64,000 bases of DNA from Ligustrum vulgare. Taxonomy: Eukaryota > Streptophyta > Magnoliopsida > Lamiales > Oleaceae. A program made the translations under genes and the position numbers. The notes below the pieces were generated by a model. That model had not been told where the DNA came from. It ran no database searches and saw only the letters and a list, made by a program, of their open reading frames with translations. The stretch lies in the NCBI GenBank assembly GCA_963555705.1, contig OY743171.1, positions 21,017,352 to 21,081,351 of the forward strand. The letters run 5' to 3'. Positions 1 through 11,173 of this stretch are shown here, piece by piece (position 1 is the first letter of the stretch; every line of letters begins with the position of its first letter).

Positions 1-1000
1 AAAACTGGGCATGGAACAATTGGTCTAACTATTCCCATGTTTAGACAGAATTTGCTGGAAAGTTAATGAACCATGAGAAAGTTATCCCTGTTAATGAACT
101 AGGGAATAGTCTAATTTTATTATAATCAGTTACCTCGCCACATTGCAATGTAAATCGCCCAATAAGTTCTACAGTAGAAACTTCTCCTAGACCAGTGAAT
201 AATGAAAACTTCGGTATTTTGTACCCTCTAGGCCATTGATATGCTTGATCCACCCAATCAGGGTATGGTTTTGTGTAAGTCGGCCTGATACAAGGACGCA
301 TTCCCATGGCCATTTGGTCTCACACTATCTCAACGATTTGATCTCTCAACAGGATATTGGGATCATAAGGAACACCTAAGGGTTGGTTCTCTAATGGTAT
401 CGCTTGAGGCCTAACGATTGGCAATGGGTTTGTAGCAAAATTGTCATTATTTGGGTCATTATTATTATTGGCCTGAGCATTTCCTCCATCATATATATAT
501 GGGGTATTATGTCAATTATTTTGGACATTGTCTCTTACAATTAGGTTACCCCCAAGTTTGATACATCTAAAGTTTGATACACCATTACCATTACCCAAAT
601 TAGTCATTCCTCCACCCCTCAAGTTTGAAGTTGATGGTCCAAAAGGTGGTTCTATTCCATGATTGAGACTTGCGCTGGGGAATTATGCCCTACAATCATT
701 CTGCCCTGAACATAGTGTCCTATATTTGGAAAAGTTGACTGAAAAACTTGGCTTGTTAACTTATTCATATTATCATTTAAAGTTCTTAGTTGTTTAGCCA
801 TATTGTCATAGTGTTTTCTTTCTTTCCGAATAGACTTTTCCATACGATGGACATATTGTAAATTTATCTGTTCTACCACGTATTGAGTAAGTTAGCCAAA
901 TAACGCACACATGGTTCGAGGATTTAAATCCGTCATGGGTTCATAACGGCTACGACTTTCTCCCTCTTTTCCTGGAGTACTTTATTCCTCCTCATATTTT
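1..1000 (-). pseudogene. Ty3/gypsy gag relic
   Basis: The minus strand encodes pieces of a plant retrotransposon Gag. Positions 313-41 give 90 residues with motifs typical of plant gypsy Gag (WVDQAYQWPRGYKIPKFSLF, HIGRFT-like, FPSSLTGITFSW). Positions 879-652 give a charged, probably coiled segment with QLRTLNDNMNKL. Stops and frame changes separate the two, so there is no continuous gene, and the rest of Gag-Pol would lie left of the window. The orientation agrees with the primer-site-like sequence at 1104-1121. The lineage within Ty3/gypsy is not assigned. Confidence 0.75.
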
Positions 1001-1103
1001 TTGATCATAGACGGGAGATGATGGCTTGCTGGTTCCTTATCGGAATTCCTATGAGGCATGATTTTTCACTTTTTGTATCTTCAAAAAAAAAAAAAACCAA
1101 AAT

Positions 1104-1121
1104 TGTCCCATAGGGTGTGCC
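1104..1121 (-). promoter_or_regulatory. Candidate primer binding site of the gypsy relic
   Basis: The minus strand reads TGGCACACCCTATGGGAC directly upstream of the gag relic. It lies 3 nt from a TG/CA boundary at 1125, which is the usual place for a primer binding site next to a 5' LTR. I could not assign the primer tRNA from memory. Confidence 0.4.
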
Positions 1122-1124
1122 AAA

Positions 1125-1886
1125 TTGTTTCGCTCGGGATGCTTTATTTATGAAGATCACAACTAAGACAAAATACCTCCAATGGGCGCAAACACACAAA
1201 CTAAATTAGGATTTTGTTAAGGAAAAGTAAAGATAAAGAAAATTGCACAATCTCTGCTTGAGAATTGATTGATTGATCCTATAAAATGTCTAAATTTTTA
1301 TTATATATATGTACAGACAATCTAACCATTGCTTCTATCATTCAAATTCTTGATTTATCGCCTTGACTTATAACTTGATTGAAATAACTGCCACTTATCA
1401 AGTTCAGTCCTATTTAATATAGCATACCACCTATATAGAAAATGACATTGTTTAATTGGGATCAAGGAAGAATAGAATTCAACAAAAGTCGTTTTATTTA
1501 TTTATTTATTAACTCTCAAGAGCCCGTTAAAGCAAGAACTAAAAAGTGAAAAAATAAGAGAGACATTTGTTTACCAATTAACTATGTATTGATGGATGGT
1601 TATTTATCGAACTTATTAGGTAAAACTTAAAAGGGAATAGAAAGAATGGAAAAGTAAGGGACCATGCTTCACCACTAGTGGCTAATAACATATTTTCTCT
1701 TTTGTCTATGCTTTGGGTTTCAAATCTCACCCCAAAGAAGATTAAAGCTAGATTTATAAACTTATTTTTTGTTACGTTGTTTATAATTATAAGCTGTCTA
1801 TGGCTTAAAAGTTGTTCCATTATAGCGCGCCCTTGACTTCCTTTGAACCAACTTTTAATTAAGAAAGTTTGAGACAGCATATCTGA
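1125..1886 (-). other. Probable decayed LTR, outer end not found
   Basis: This AT-rich stretch lies just outside the primer-site candidate, where the 5' LTR of the minus-strand gypsy relic should be. Its plus-strand edge begins TGTTTCGCTCGGG, which would be the CA end of the LTR on the minus strand. I see no second LTR copy in the window and no gene here. Confidence 0.3.
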
Positions 1887-2020
1887 AGTTATTAACCACG
1901 ATTTCTAATATTTTGGATCATTAAAGGGAAAATTAAGTCATCATTTAGAATTCAAAAAGATGGCAAAGATCAAGTTTAGGTAACGATACCCCTGAGATCA
2001 AGTTATTAACCACGATTTCT
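1887..2020. repeat. 114-bp segment, first copy, plus start of second copy
   Basis: Block A (1887-1906, AGTTATTAACCACGATTTCT) and block B (1907-2000) are followed by a second A (2001-2020). The second B is displaced to 3189-3282 by an insertion. A tandem duplication of A+B carries an insertion exactly at the A/B junction of the second copy. Confidence 0.85.
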
Positions 2021-2411
2021 CTTTGTGTTTCGATTTTGGATTTTGAGTTTTGGATTTTGTTTTGAATTTTGGATTTTGGTTGTTTGTTTTAGGATTGCTG
2101 AAAACATTTTCTCTTTATAATTTTGAAAAACTGTTTTCAAAAATAGAAAACTGAAAATGCGTTTACTTTGTAATTTTTTGATATATTTATTTTGTGATAT
2201 TTTATATGTAAAAAATGGTTGATTTGTTGAATTACATTAATTTTAATGTTAATAAATCAGTTAGTTCTCTATGTCAATAAATTTATCATTAATATTGTTT
2301 CAACTAAACAAAAATTTAACCCTATATCAACAAAATCTTAACATGGATTTATATATAATAACAAAATAACATAAGAACTTCAAGTGAAGGAAGTGTCTTA
2401 CATTTATCCAA

Positions 2412-2466
<55 letters not shown>

Positions 2467-3188
2467 TTAAATTAAAAATTTAAAAAAAAAAAATCTTAAC
2501 ATGGATCTATATAATGGCAAAATAACATAAGAATTTCAAATGAAGGAAGTGTCTCACTTTTACAAAAAAATCTTAAAATGGATCTATATATAATGTCAAA
2601 ATAACATAAGAACTTCAAGTGAATGAAGTGTCTCACAAAAAAAAAAAAAAAAAAAAAAAACTTAATATGGATCTATATATAATGATAAAATAATATAAGA
2701 AATTCAAGTAAATGAAGTGTCTCACTTTTACAAAAAAAAAAAAAAAATGAATAAATAAAAATAATTTACAAAATAAAAAAATCTTAACATGGATCTATAT
2801 ATAATGACAAAATAACATAAGAACTTCAAGTGAAGGAAGTATCTCACATTTTTAAAACAAAAAATAATAATAAAAAATAAAAAATTACGAAAAAAAATCT
2901 TAACATGGATCTATATATAATGGCAAAATAATATAAGAATTTCAAGTGAAAGAAGTGTCTCACATTTACAAAAAAAAAAAAAAAAAATTCAAAACACTCG
3001 TTTTGGTCGTTTTGGACTTTTTAACACAAAATATCCAAAACGCAATAAACTCGTTTTGAGTTTCCTTTATATTTTTTTTGGTGTTTTGGAAAACGCGTTT
3101 TTGAAAATGGACAAAGTGAACGCGTTTTCGATATTTTCAAAAATCGAAAATTCAAAACGAACTGAAAACAGCAAAGAGAACGAGGCCT
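2021..3188. mobile_element. Non-autonomous TIR element, Mutator-like
   Basis: This 1,168-bp block separates A from B in the second copy of the local duplication. Its ends are imperfect long inverted repeats: the right end, read on the minus strand, starts GGCCTCGTTCTCTTTG, and the left end has CTCTTTGTGTTTCG. Both continue with related text such as GAAAACTGAAAATGCG and CGAAAACGCGTTCACTTTG. The left tip appears to lack the GGCCTCGTT terminus. There is no transposase ORF. Mutator-like is the best guess from the long T-rich inverted repeats, but I found no clean 9-bp target duplication. Confidence 0.5.
2333..2975 (+). repeat. Six-copy minisatellite inside the TIR element
   Basis: Six copies of an approximately 70-nt core (CTTAACATGGATCTATATA, then ATAACATAAGAACTTCAAG and GAAGTGTCTCAC) start near 2338, 2495, 2573, 2663, 2784 and 2901. 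Variable poly-A tracts separate them. An (AAT)n run at 2412-2463 lies between copies 1 and 2. Nothing coding is seen. Confidence 0.85.
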
Positions 3189-3282
3189 AATATTTTGGAT
3201 CATTAAAGGGAAAATTAAGTCATCATTTAGAATTCAAAAAGATGGCAAAGATCAAGTTTAGGTAACGATACCCCAGAGATCA
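3189..3282. repeat. Displaced block B of the 114-bp duplication
   Basis: Nearly identical to 1907-2000, with one obvious substitution near the end (CCCCTGAGATCA versus CCCCAGAGATCA). Confidence 0.85.
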
Positions 3283-4128
3283 AAATGAGGAGCAGCCAAT
3301 TTAGTCAAAATCGGCATGAATAGAGGTCAAATATAAAATAATTAAAACCATGTTAATTTTATTTGAGAATTGATGACTTGAGGTCCAAAAAGCAGCTGAT
3401 ATAACTGAGAATAGGTGAGTTGATGCCAAATTTTATTTATTTATTTATTTTACTAGTGATTTTATTGACATTTTACCTTTTTCGTGCTAATATTATGTCG
3501 GAGAACATTAATTGAAGTACATGAAGACTGGTCCATAAAATCATGAAGCGAATTTATCTACTGGGGTTGAGAATCAAATGAAACACTGAATAAAGCAACG
3601 AGACATTGGATTTTGATTTCAAGAAAAAAAAATCGATCAAAAAGATGAACGTCTCCAAGGACATCTAGTCCAAATAGTTGTTTGGAAGACATTATTGTAA
3701 GTGAAAAATGATTTATTTTTTTGAAAAAATTATGATTACAAGTAGGAAAAAATTATGAATTTGCGTAAAAATAGTTTTATTGGGAGAATGTATAAATTAA
3801 AATGAATTTTTAAAAATTATGTGTGAATATATTGTGCCAAAAGCCCAAAAGCATCTATAGCCATGAAAAACTTAAATATATCAGCCATTCCCCAAATTAT
3901 AGTGCTCATTGAATGCTGCCATTTCGTCCAACTCAACATAACAATTCATATAAAGCTCAAGGACAAAAACAATTTATGTCTCTATATGTATGGACACAAT
4001 CAATAAAAAACTTCAAGGCCGATTCCCCACCTGCCCTGCCTGGCCGGCCGGCCCGGCCAGGCCAAAATATAGATTGTGCCTTGACATGTTGATTTGTTTC
4101 ACACATCTAACTCTATTGCTTGATTACA
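3283..4128. other. No gene seen; GC-rich near-palindrome at 4029-4063
   Basis: AT-rich intergenic DNA. Its only standout is a very GC-rich patch at 4029-4063 (CCTGCCTGGCCGGCC onward) that is nearly its own reverse complement and could form a strong hairpin. It contrasts sharply with the flanking AT-rich sequence. Confidence 0.5.
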
Positions 4129-4595
4129 TGTAAGGGTGGGCCCAAAAAACCGCAACCCGAGTAACAACCCAACCCGAACCTAATCAGGTTGGGTTGGGTC
4201 GGTTTAGCTTTGAAAACGAGTCGGGGTCGGGCGGTTAATAGATTAGAAAAATGAAACCCTAGTCCCAACCTCATTTCATCTGGTTCCATCCTAATTTCAT
4301 ATGGGCTTGGCGAGCTTCTCCTCCACTAGAAAGTCCAACACCATACGGGTTGTTATTTTACTTGTAATTCTAAATATACTTTCATATTCACTTAGGATTT
4401 AGAACATGTCAGGACCCAAAGGTATTTATGATCCAAAGAGTCATTGCATTTTTATCGTTTTTAATGCATCTTCCGCGTCTGCATTTAGGGATGGCAATTT
4501 GAACCACCTGAACCGAAAACTGTAGTGGGTGCTATTTTTCTTGTAATTCTGAGTATACTTTTCATATTCACTTAGGATTTAGAACATGTCAGGAG
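4129..4595. repeat. Fragments of hAT-type termini and a local direct repeat
   Basis: At 4132 a GGGTGGGCCCAAAAAACC start followed by AACCCGAACC-type repeats resembles hAT-like ends. At 4485-4530 a TAGGGATGGCAA start followed by GAACCACCTGAACCG matches the left end of the complete hAT at 9215. The 65 bp upstream of it (from 4418) also match the DNA upstream of that hAT. A direct repeat containing CATATTCACTTAGGATTTAG occurs at 4360-4413 and 4541-4595, flanking the fragment. Confidence 0.6.
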
Positions 4596-6020
4596 TGATT
4601 CAATGGAAAATCTACCCTCCAAGTCTAAAAGAGTCAAGTTATAACCTAACAATAATCCAGGGTCATTCTTCCTAGGGATTTTATTAGGGTAATAATATTT
4701 GCTAAATCTATATATTAATAAAAACAGAAGAGATTCTGGGAATCTTCAATTCAATTTTTAATTTGGAGCAGAATCTTCAATGTGAACAGAATATTTTGCA
4801 CAAGTTTAAAATAACAGTTATCAGAACATCTACGATTAGTTGCTGAACAGATTGTTTAGTGGGTGGTTAAATTAGTGCTATGACCATTCTTGGAGGGAGA
4901 AATTAAAGAAAACCTCTTCAAAATCAAAAAAATCCACAATCGGCATCGTTGAGATCGAAAAGCAAGGGCTTCTCAAGTGTTGGTTTCTTCTCCCCTTCCT
5001 CCCTCTATCCCTCAAATTATATATGGTTCTTCAATGTCTCCCTCAAATCGTCGATGCTATTGAGAAATGGGTCGGAGATGGCGTTCTCCACCAACGGATC
5101 TAACGCCAATAATAGCAGAGGCGGTGGCAATGTTCGGTGTTGTCGTGGCTATGGCTTCAAAGTCTGATAGAATTGTGGTTGAGGAGGTGGCGACGTAGGC
5201 AGTCCAAACTGCATAGTCCAAAGAATTTACTTCGTCTTCCCACTTCTCTCTCTCTCTCACTAAAAATACCCTTGTGCTAACTGACCGGGTGGAGCTTCCT
5301 TGATAGACGACAGTAGAAAGATGGCGAGAAGAGGGCGAAGTTGAGGGATTTAGGCGGCCCTTTGGCGGAGGGAAGTTGGACGAAGATCTGGTGGCTGATT
5401 TCCTCCGGCAGATGATTGAGGCGAGGTATGGGTGATGACGGAGGAGATGGAGTCTGAAAGTGATCTAGAGCCTAAGCCGAGCTTCAATGCGGCCGTCAAT
5501 TTCACCTGGATGAGTCTTAAATTTTCAATACATTGTGATATGAATCTCTAACATACTTTTTCTCTCGATGCACTTGAAGATTTTAAATTTAAGTTTTGTT
5601 TTAACAGAATTTAGATAAATAATTTTGTTCAATTCCAGATGTAATCATGGCTGGAATTCATGGATTTTGATGTTGTGGGTTTATTTTATAAATATGTGCA
5701 GATGCTTGAATTTGGCTTTGAATTGCGTATGAGGCTTCTTTCTGATTTGACAACCATTTCTCCTACTCATGTTTCTCCATTACCTTCCAAGAATTCCTTT
5801 GATATTTTCTTGATATACTTCATAAAGAAAAGAACTTATTAAGGCTATAAATTTGATTGAATTCAAGTTTATTAGTCATATACATTCTCCTTGGGATTTT
5901 TGAGCAAGAGTTTCTTGTAGTTGGTGGAGGCAGCCGGTGCCACGTCTGTGAAGATTATGCATGTTTAATCAATGTTATTGTTCATACTTAGTCCTCCAAT
6001 TCTATTTGTTATGCTTGCAG

Positions 6021-6244
6021 ATAACAGAGGCTGTTGTTGCAGCCTATATCTTGAATGCTACCATATTCATTCCTAAGTTGGACCAAAAATTTTAACAAAG
6101 TTTGTTGATAAATTTAGACTTGGCAAATTCAATTCTTAGAACTGTGAAGCAATTTTTCATTTCATTAATTTGATGGTTGTTTGTGGCAGTAACTTCCCTG
6201 AGATCTTTGATGTTGACTGGATTATGACATATTTTTTGAAGGAT
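6021..6244 (+). pseudogene. Captured O-fucosyltransferase exon fragments
   Basis: After an acceptor-like GCTTGCAG at 6013-6020, 6021-6089 translates to ITEAVVAAYILNATIFIPKL followed by DQK. This matches the conserved core of plant O-fucosyltransferase family proteins (TDAVVAARILNATLVVPKLD type). After a second acceptor-like GTGGCAG ending at 6189, 6191-6244 gives NFPEIFDVDWIMTYFLKD, the adjoining conserved block of the same family. The two exons are in the right order and separated by intron-like AT-rich sequence. Upstream and downstream exons are not recognisable, so this is a non-functional fragment. Recognition rests on family motifs recalled from memory. Confidence 0.75.
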
Positions 6245-6767
6245 TGAAATAATAATCAAAGGACTTTGAAAGGTACTTGGGGATTATATTTGGCAATAAA
6301 AGATTAATAGCTTGAAAGTAGAATGCTGTTGGAATTGGTAGACGGAAGGAATCAAAGATTGATTAGGATAGTGAAGCCCTATGGAGGGTCAAATTCAAGG
6401 TTTTTCAAGATGACCATGTCTTGAATTTAATTTTGGACATTTGGTCAAATGATGACATGATGGTTTTTGCTATTAATCTTTGCTTCTTCTTTTTCAGTTA
6501 TACTTTTTAAATGGAATGTGTCCGTGCAACGCACGGGTGTATTCAAAGAGTTACGAATTGTCTCGGTCTGAAAATATTGATTTGTGATGACGAAAGGAAC
6601 CCCAACAAATGCAACAAAAAAGGTTGTGTATGAAAAGGTTTTCCAGAATTTGTAATACTATGTTATTATTATGTGCAGTCACAATGAATTTTTTTTTTTT
6701 TTCATTTTTGCTACGTTTTTTCCACTACTTATGCTCTATTAAAGTATTTTTTTTGAAATTCTAATAT

Positions 6768-6796
6768 GTCCGTGCATCGCACGGGTGAGGATCTAG
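6768..6796 (+). terminator. Helitron 3' hairpin and CTAG end
   Basis: A 6-bp hairpin CCGTGC/GCACGG with a 3-nt loop, extendable by G-T pairs, is followed by CTAG and a host T. This is the canonical Helitron 3' terminus. An almost identical hairpin (loop AAC) lies at 6522-6536 without a CTRR end. Confidence 0.75.
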
Positions 6797-7738
6797 TTAA
6801 AGTCTTAAACTATGATTTCAATTTTACTTAAATGAATAGAAAGAGGATATAATAAAATTACAATGAAAGAGAAATTTGAGTGAGGTTATTCTTTGGCTAT
6901 CAGTTAGGATTTGCAAATAAAATTAGTGGGAATTCCATGAGATTGATAAGATGTAGAAATTTTAGTAAGAAAATTAGGCAATTAGTCAATTTATTTTACG
7001 GCATTTAGTCGAGCATGTTGTGTGCATATTCAATACATACCACATCAGCAACTTTAATCCAAGTAAAATAATCTAAAAATTTAAAAACAATTTGCAAACC
7101 TTATCAATAATAAGAATTCATCCATAAGAAATTAAAACATACTCATTGAAGCTAAGAATAACTCCCCTCAAATATAATTTAGCCAACCATAATTAAATTA
7201 ATCAAAATAAAATTCAAATGAATGATAACCATTACTAAATAATGCAATTCAAGTTGAGAAATGAAAATTCAATGACTAGAATATATTTAAAAAAAAACTA
7301 ACATCAATAAGCTAAAAATATGTAAACTAATAATTGAAACAATTCTAAACAAAATATGAATAAAACTAGAACAAATCACCAGAACACCAATCTCAGCTTC
7401 CCCCCAATCTGTCGAGTGCTGTGTTGTTACTGGATGAAAGCAGGGCTACTGGTAGTGTGATGGCCAGTGGCTGAGATGCTCGGTGATGGGAGATGCTGAG
7501 AGTTGAAGCTAACGGGTGCAGTGTTGAGTGGCAGAACTTCTGTGTGAGGCTGGAGGGTGTTGCGAGCTGTTGAAGAGGTGAGGTTCCTGATCGGCTGTTG
7601 CTGGTTGCTATGCGTGAAAGAGGGAGTTCTGTGTGGCTGCTATGTATGGGAGGCTGCTGGCTAAGGAGTTATGTGAGAGAGATGTTGGCGGCTGGTGAAG
7701 GCTTTGTGGAAGTTCTGTGAGGTGTGATATTGTGTGGG

Positions 7739-7781
<43 letters not shown>

Positions 7782-7797
7782 GCTGCTGGTTTTGGTG
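6797..7797. other. No gene seen; (AG)n microsatellite at 7742-7777
   Basis: AT-rich DNA to about 7400, then a GT-rich stretch with no convincing ORF. Its minus-strand frames are low-complexity Ser/His/Pro. In composition it resembles the middle of the solo LTR at 25.4-28.1 kb, so it may be an old LTR relic. The GT-rich stretch continues beyond the hAT at 8648. Confidence 0.4.
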
Positions 7798-7805
7798 GTT
7801 TGAGG

Positions 7806-8639
7806 CAGTGGTGGATCCAGCATAAAAGTTCAGCTAGAGCGGCTAACATTGACCATTGACTGTTGACCGTTGATTGACAGCATAACGTTCGCAATAGTGA
7901 GATTTTTTATTATTATTTAATTAAATAATACTAAAATTAATCAATAAATATATAAATACACTCAAACAATTATATATCGAATTATAATTCATTCTGAAAA
8001 TGAATTAAGCATTTTGAAAATAATAAATCATTTACCAAGTCGTTTAATTCATTCTCAAAATTATATGTCATAATCAAAGTATCAAACTATAATTTATTCT
8101 AAAAATTATATACCAAAACCAATATCTTGATTTAAGGTATTTTTATTTACTCACACAATCATGTATTATACGACATAATCATACTATCCAAAAAGTAAGA
8201 AAATTATTTAATTAGATCAAATAAATAAAACAACAAAGAACAAACTAAGGAGCAAATAACAAATAATATCAATCCAAATAATATCATAAGCCATAAGTGA
8301 TAAGCCCAAATTATCCTTAAAAAAAATGCCCAAATTAACCTAAAAAAAAGCCCAAATCAAATGTCTTCTTCCTCGTCTGTAAGCCTTTAACTCAGTCTTC
8401 TTCCCAGGACTCCAAACACAACAAAGACGATGACACCATCTTTATTCTTCATCGTAGAGTTCCTAATTTCCTATCTTCAATAATAATGGTTCAGATGCTC
8501 CATATATCTTCAAACTCAGCTTCAAGTTTCACTTTCCCTTAAAAAAAAAAAAGGGTAACTGAAAGTAGATCGGTCGGGGATCGAGCCAGCGCGGCCGCGC
8601 TAGCTCAACACCGGTTGGCTCCGCCACTGGTTTGAGGAT
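7806..8639. mobile_element. Non-autonomous hAT element
   Basis: Inverted termini CAGTGGTGGATCCA (left) and TGGCTCCGCCACTG (right, reverse complement CAGTGGCGGAGCCA) are flanked by a perfect 8-bp target duplication GTTTGAGG (7798-7805 and 8640-8647). The element is 834 bp and has no transposase ORF. The CAGTGGCGGAGCC start is the widespread Tip100-type hAT end. Confidence 0.9.
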
Positions 8640-8647
8640 TGAGTGGC

Positions 8648-9206
8648 TCTCTGTTTGGTGTTGAAGTTGGTGGCTGGTTCTGTGATTTAAGGTGAGGGCT
8701 GGGTAGTTGGCGTGTGCCGAGAGGGTTGTTGTGTTGGTGGGGAGAGAGAGACGTGAGGGCAGGTTGTGTAGGTGAGAGAAGAGATAGATACGGCTGTGAA
8801 TGGTAGAAGAAATGCAGTTGTGAGGTATTTTTGGTGTGGAAGCCGGGGATGAAAAATGTGGTTAGTAGAGTTTGGGCTGGGGAATTGGGCCAAAGAAATG
8901 TGTCATTCTTGATTTCTTTAGTCGAATTAGGTTAGGTATTTTCGAGAAGAAATTAAAATTCAATTTGAAATATTGTTCAATATGTCCCTGCAATAAAATA
9001 AATGAAATTAATAGCAAATAAAGTCAATTTATAGTATAAAAATTAAAATGGGATCTTTTATAATCTCCACTCTAAATAACATAATTTATATCTCAAAATT
9101 TCATTTTTCATTTATTTATCTATCTAAAATAAGTAAAATTGGACAATAATCACTAAAGGTATTTAAGAGTCATTTCATTTTTATCGTTTTTAATGCCTCT
9201 TCCGTT
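8648..9206. other. No gene seen; continuation of GT-rich host DNA
   Basis: GT-rich to about 8890, then AT-rich. It is contiguous with 7400-7797 once the hAT is removed. No supported ORF. Confidence 0.4.
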
Positions 9207-9214
9207 TCTGCATT

Positions 9215-10250
9215 TAGAGATGGCAATTTGAACCACCTGAACCGAAAACAGCAGTGAACCAAACAGATGGGGCGGGTATGGTATGGCTAATTTAATGACC
9301 TGATTTTTGTGGGCGGGTATGATAATTGTGTCTGTACCCCGAACTAAACCAAATAACCGATTACAAAAAAATGATTTTGAGCTATATTTAAAACTTAAAA
9401 AACTCAAAATTAGAGTCTATATTTAAAAGTCTATTAGCCTAACCCACATGACCAAAGTCTGATCCAAATCCATTAACCCTAGGTCTATAGTAATTTGAAT
9501 ATCTACTTCATTCATCTCCACTCCCTCAATCAATCTCCATTTCGACATCCGACAATTCTCCACAGGCTGTACATTAAGAATATTGTTGGTGGGTGTTAAT
9601 ATAATGTTGTCAGATAATAAACTACTTCTAGGAAATGCGTAAGTGAATGGTGTTGAAAGGGAACTTTGTATGTGGAGGGTTATACTAGTCGTTATACTCT
9701 CAAATTGGTTTTAACATGAGAACTTATTTGAGTAACTTCGTTCTCCTTTGGTTGTTCAACGTGCTTTATTGTCAACTTTTATCTACTAGTATGTTCTTAT
9801 AAATATTTAGGTCACAGTCGAAGTTATCCTGTTTTGATGTTTTTCAATGAATAGTTTGAAATCCATTGAAACTTATACTCTTTTGTTATACTAATATGGC
9901 TATGCTCGTAATATTATTTGCTAAATTCAAATTTTGAATTTGAGAATTTGGATATTGTTTGCATTTCGCATTTAAATTTGAGATATTGTTTGTGAAATAT
10001 GCTTAGTATTGTTATGTTGCTTTTTTATTTTTATTTTTTAATAAATGTCATTTTTAGTTGGACTTGCAAAAATTAATTTATGTTTAAGTAATTATTAACC
10101 ACACCGAACCACACCAAACTGAGACATGGACCGAAACCACACCGACCCGACTTAGGCGGTTATGGGACGGTTATGGTATGGGCAAAAAAAATGGTGGTTC
10201 GATTATGGTTTTGGATGAACCTACCCCGAACCGAACCGTTGCCATCACTA
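9215..10250. mobile_element. Non-autonomous hAT element
   Basis: The termini TAGAGATGGCAA and TTGCCATCACTA (reverse complement TAGTGATGGCAA) are followed internally by GAACC-rich repeats (CCTGAACCG at left, CCCGAACCGAACC at right). The 8-bp target duplication is TCTGCATT/TCTACATT (9207-9214, 10251-10258), with one mismatch. The element is 1,036 bp with no transposase. Confidence 0.85.
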
Positions 10251-11173
10251 TCTACATTTATGTTTTTTTCCCTCATGAGTTGTCGGAGTTACTTGTTTGT
10301 TTTTGGTGGAGAAATGACTACCGTCCACTACAGGTCCCGATGAGTGGCAAAGTAAAGTTTATATTAGATGAGTTATTTAAATTTGTACCATAGTAGAGCA
10401 TACTTTTCATATCAGATGAGAGAATCGATGATTAGGAGGCTGATGAATTTTTCTAGGTTTGTATATTTAGAAAAAATAAGGTGCTGTGGTGCAACAATGC
10501 TTGCACTGACCTTGAAATAAGGTGCTATGTAGTGCAATGATGTTAAAGTTGAATTCAATACCTTAAATCAGTGTAAAATGAATGAATAATGCACAAATGA
10601 TGTATTACATGTAGTGAAGGTGATCATCCAAAAAGATTCGTATAAACTCAACTAAAACCTCATTGAAACATTTTATCAAACACCTAGCATGCACGTGAAG
10701 AATTTAAAGGAAATATAGATTAGGAGACTTGAATTGAGCCAAAAATTTCTACCTAAATACTCATAATTCAATACTCCAATCAACTAACCTAAACTCATCT
10801 CCATTTATCCATGATTCACATTTCACATAAAAATTGAAAAACACCAAGATTATCCATGATTTTGTGAAATTGTGTAAAAATCATACCTTGTAATGGAGTT
10901 TTGTTGTGATGCAAGACATGAAATTGAGTCAATTTTAAGCTAGGTTCTCATGTTGAAGATTGTTATGTTAAACAACAAAACAAGTAAGAATTCAATGAAA
11001 ACTAATACATTACTCCTAATGCTAAAACAAGCAAAATAGAACACTATAATTACTTAAAACACATAACAACTCAATGCATGCATTCTAAACATACTAGTGC
11101 TTCTAAAATGCAATGTCAAACAACCCAAAAACTATAAAGCAATAAATAAAACAAATAAAGTTTAGTAATTGAT

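Larger units (their letters stand above)
4707..6796 (+). mobile_element. Non-autonomous Helitron with captured exons
   Basis: The 5' end TCTATATATTAATAAAAACA is typical of plant Helitrons. The 3' end has a short hairpin (CCGTGC, ATC, GCACGG at 6770-6784) followed 8 nt later by CTAG (6793-6796). The element lies between A (4706) and T (6797), the expected Helitron target, with no target duplication. No Rep-helicase gene is present. It carries fragments of an O-fucosyltransferase gene (6021-6244) and a GC-richer region at 4940-5520 that may also be captured but that I cannot identify. The 3' hairpin is shared with the second Helitron at 22.8 kb. Confidence 0.75.

Noticed and set aside
4949..5260. 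Possible host gene exons in both strands
   Set aside because: Open frames are short, conflict between strands and lie inside a Helitron; may be captured sequence but not identifiable by eye.
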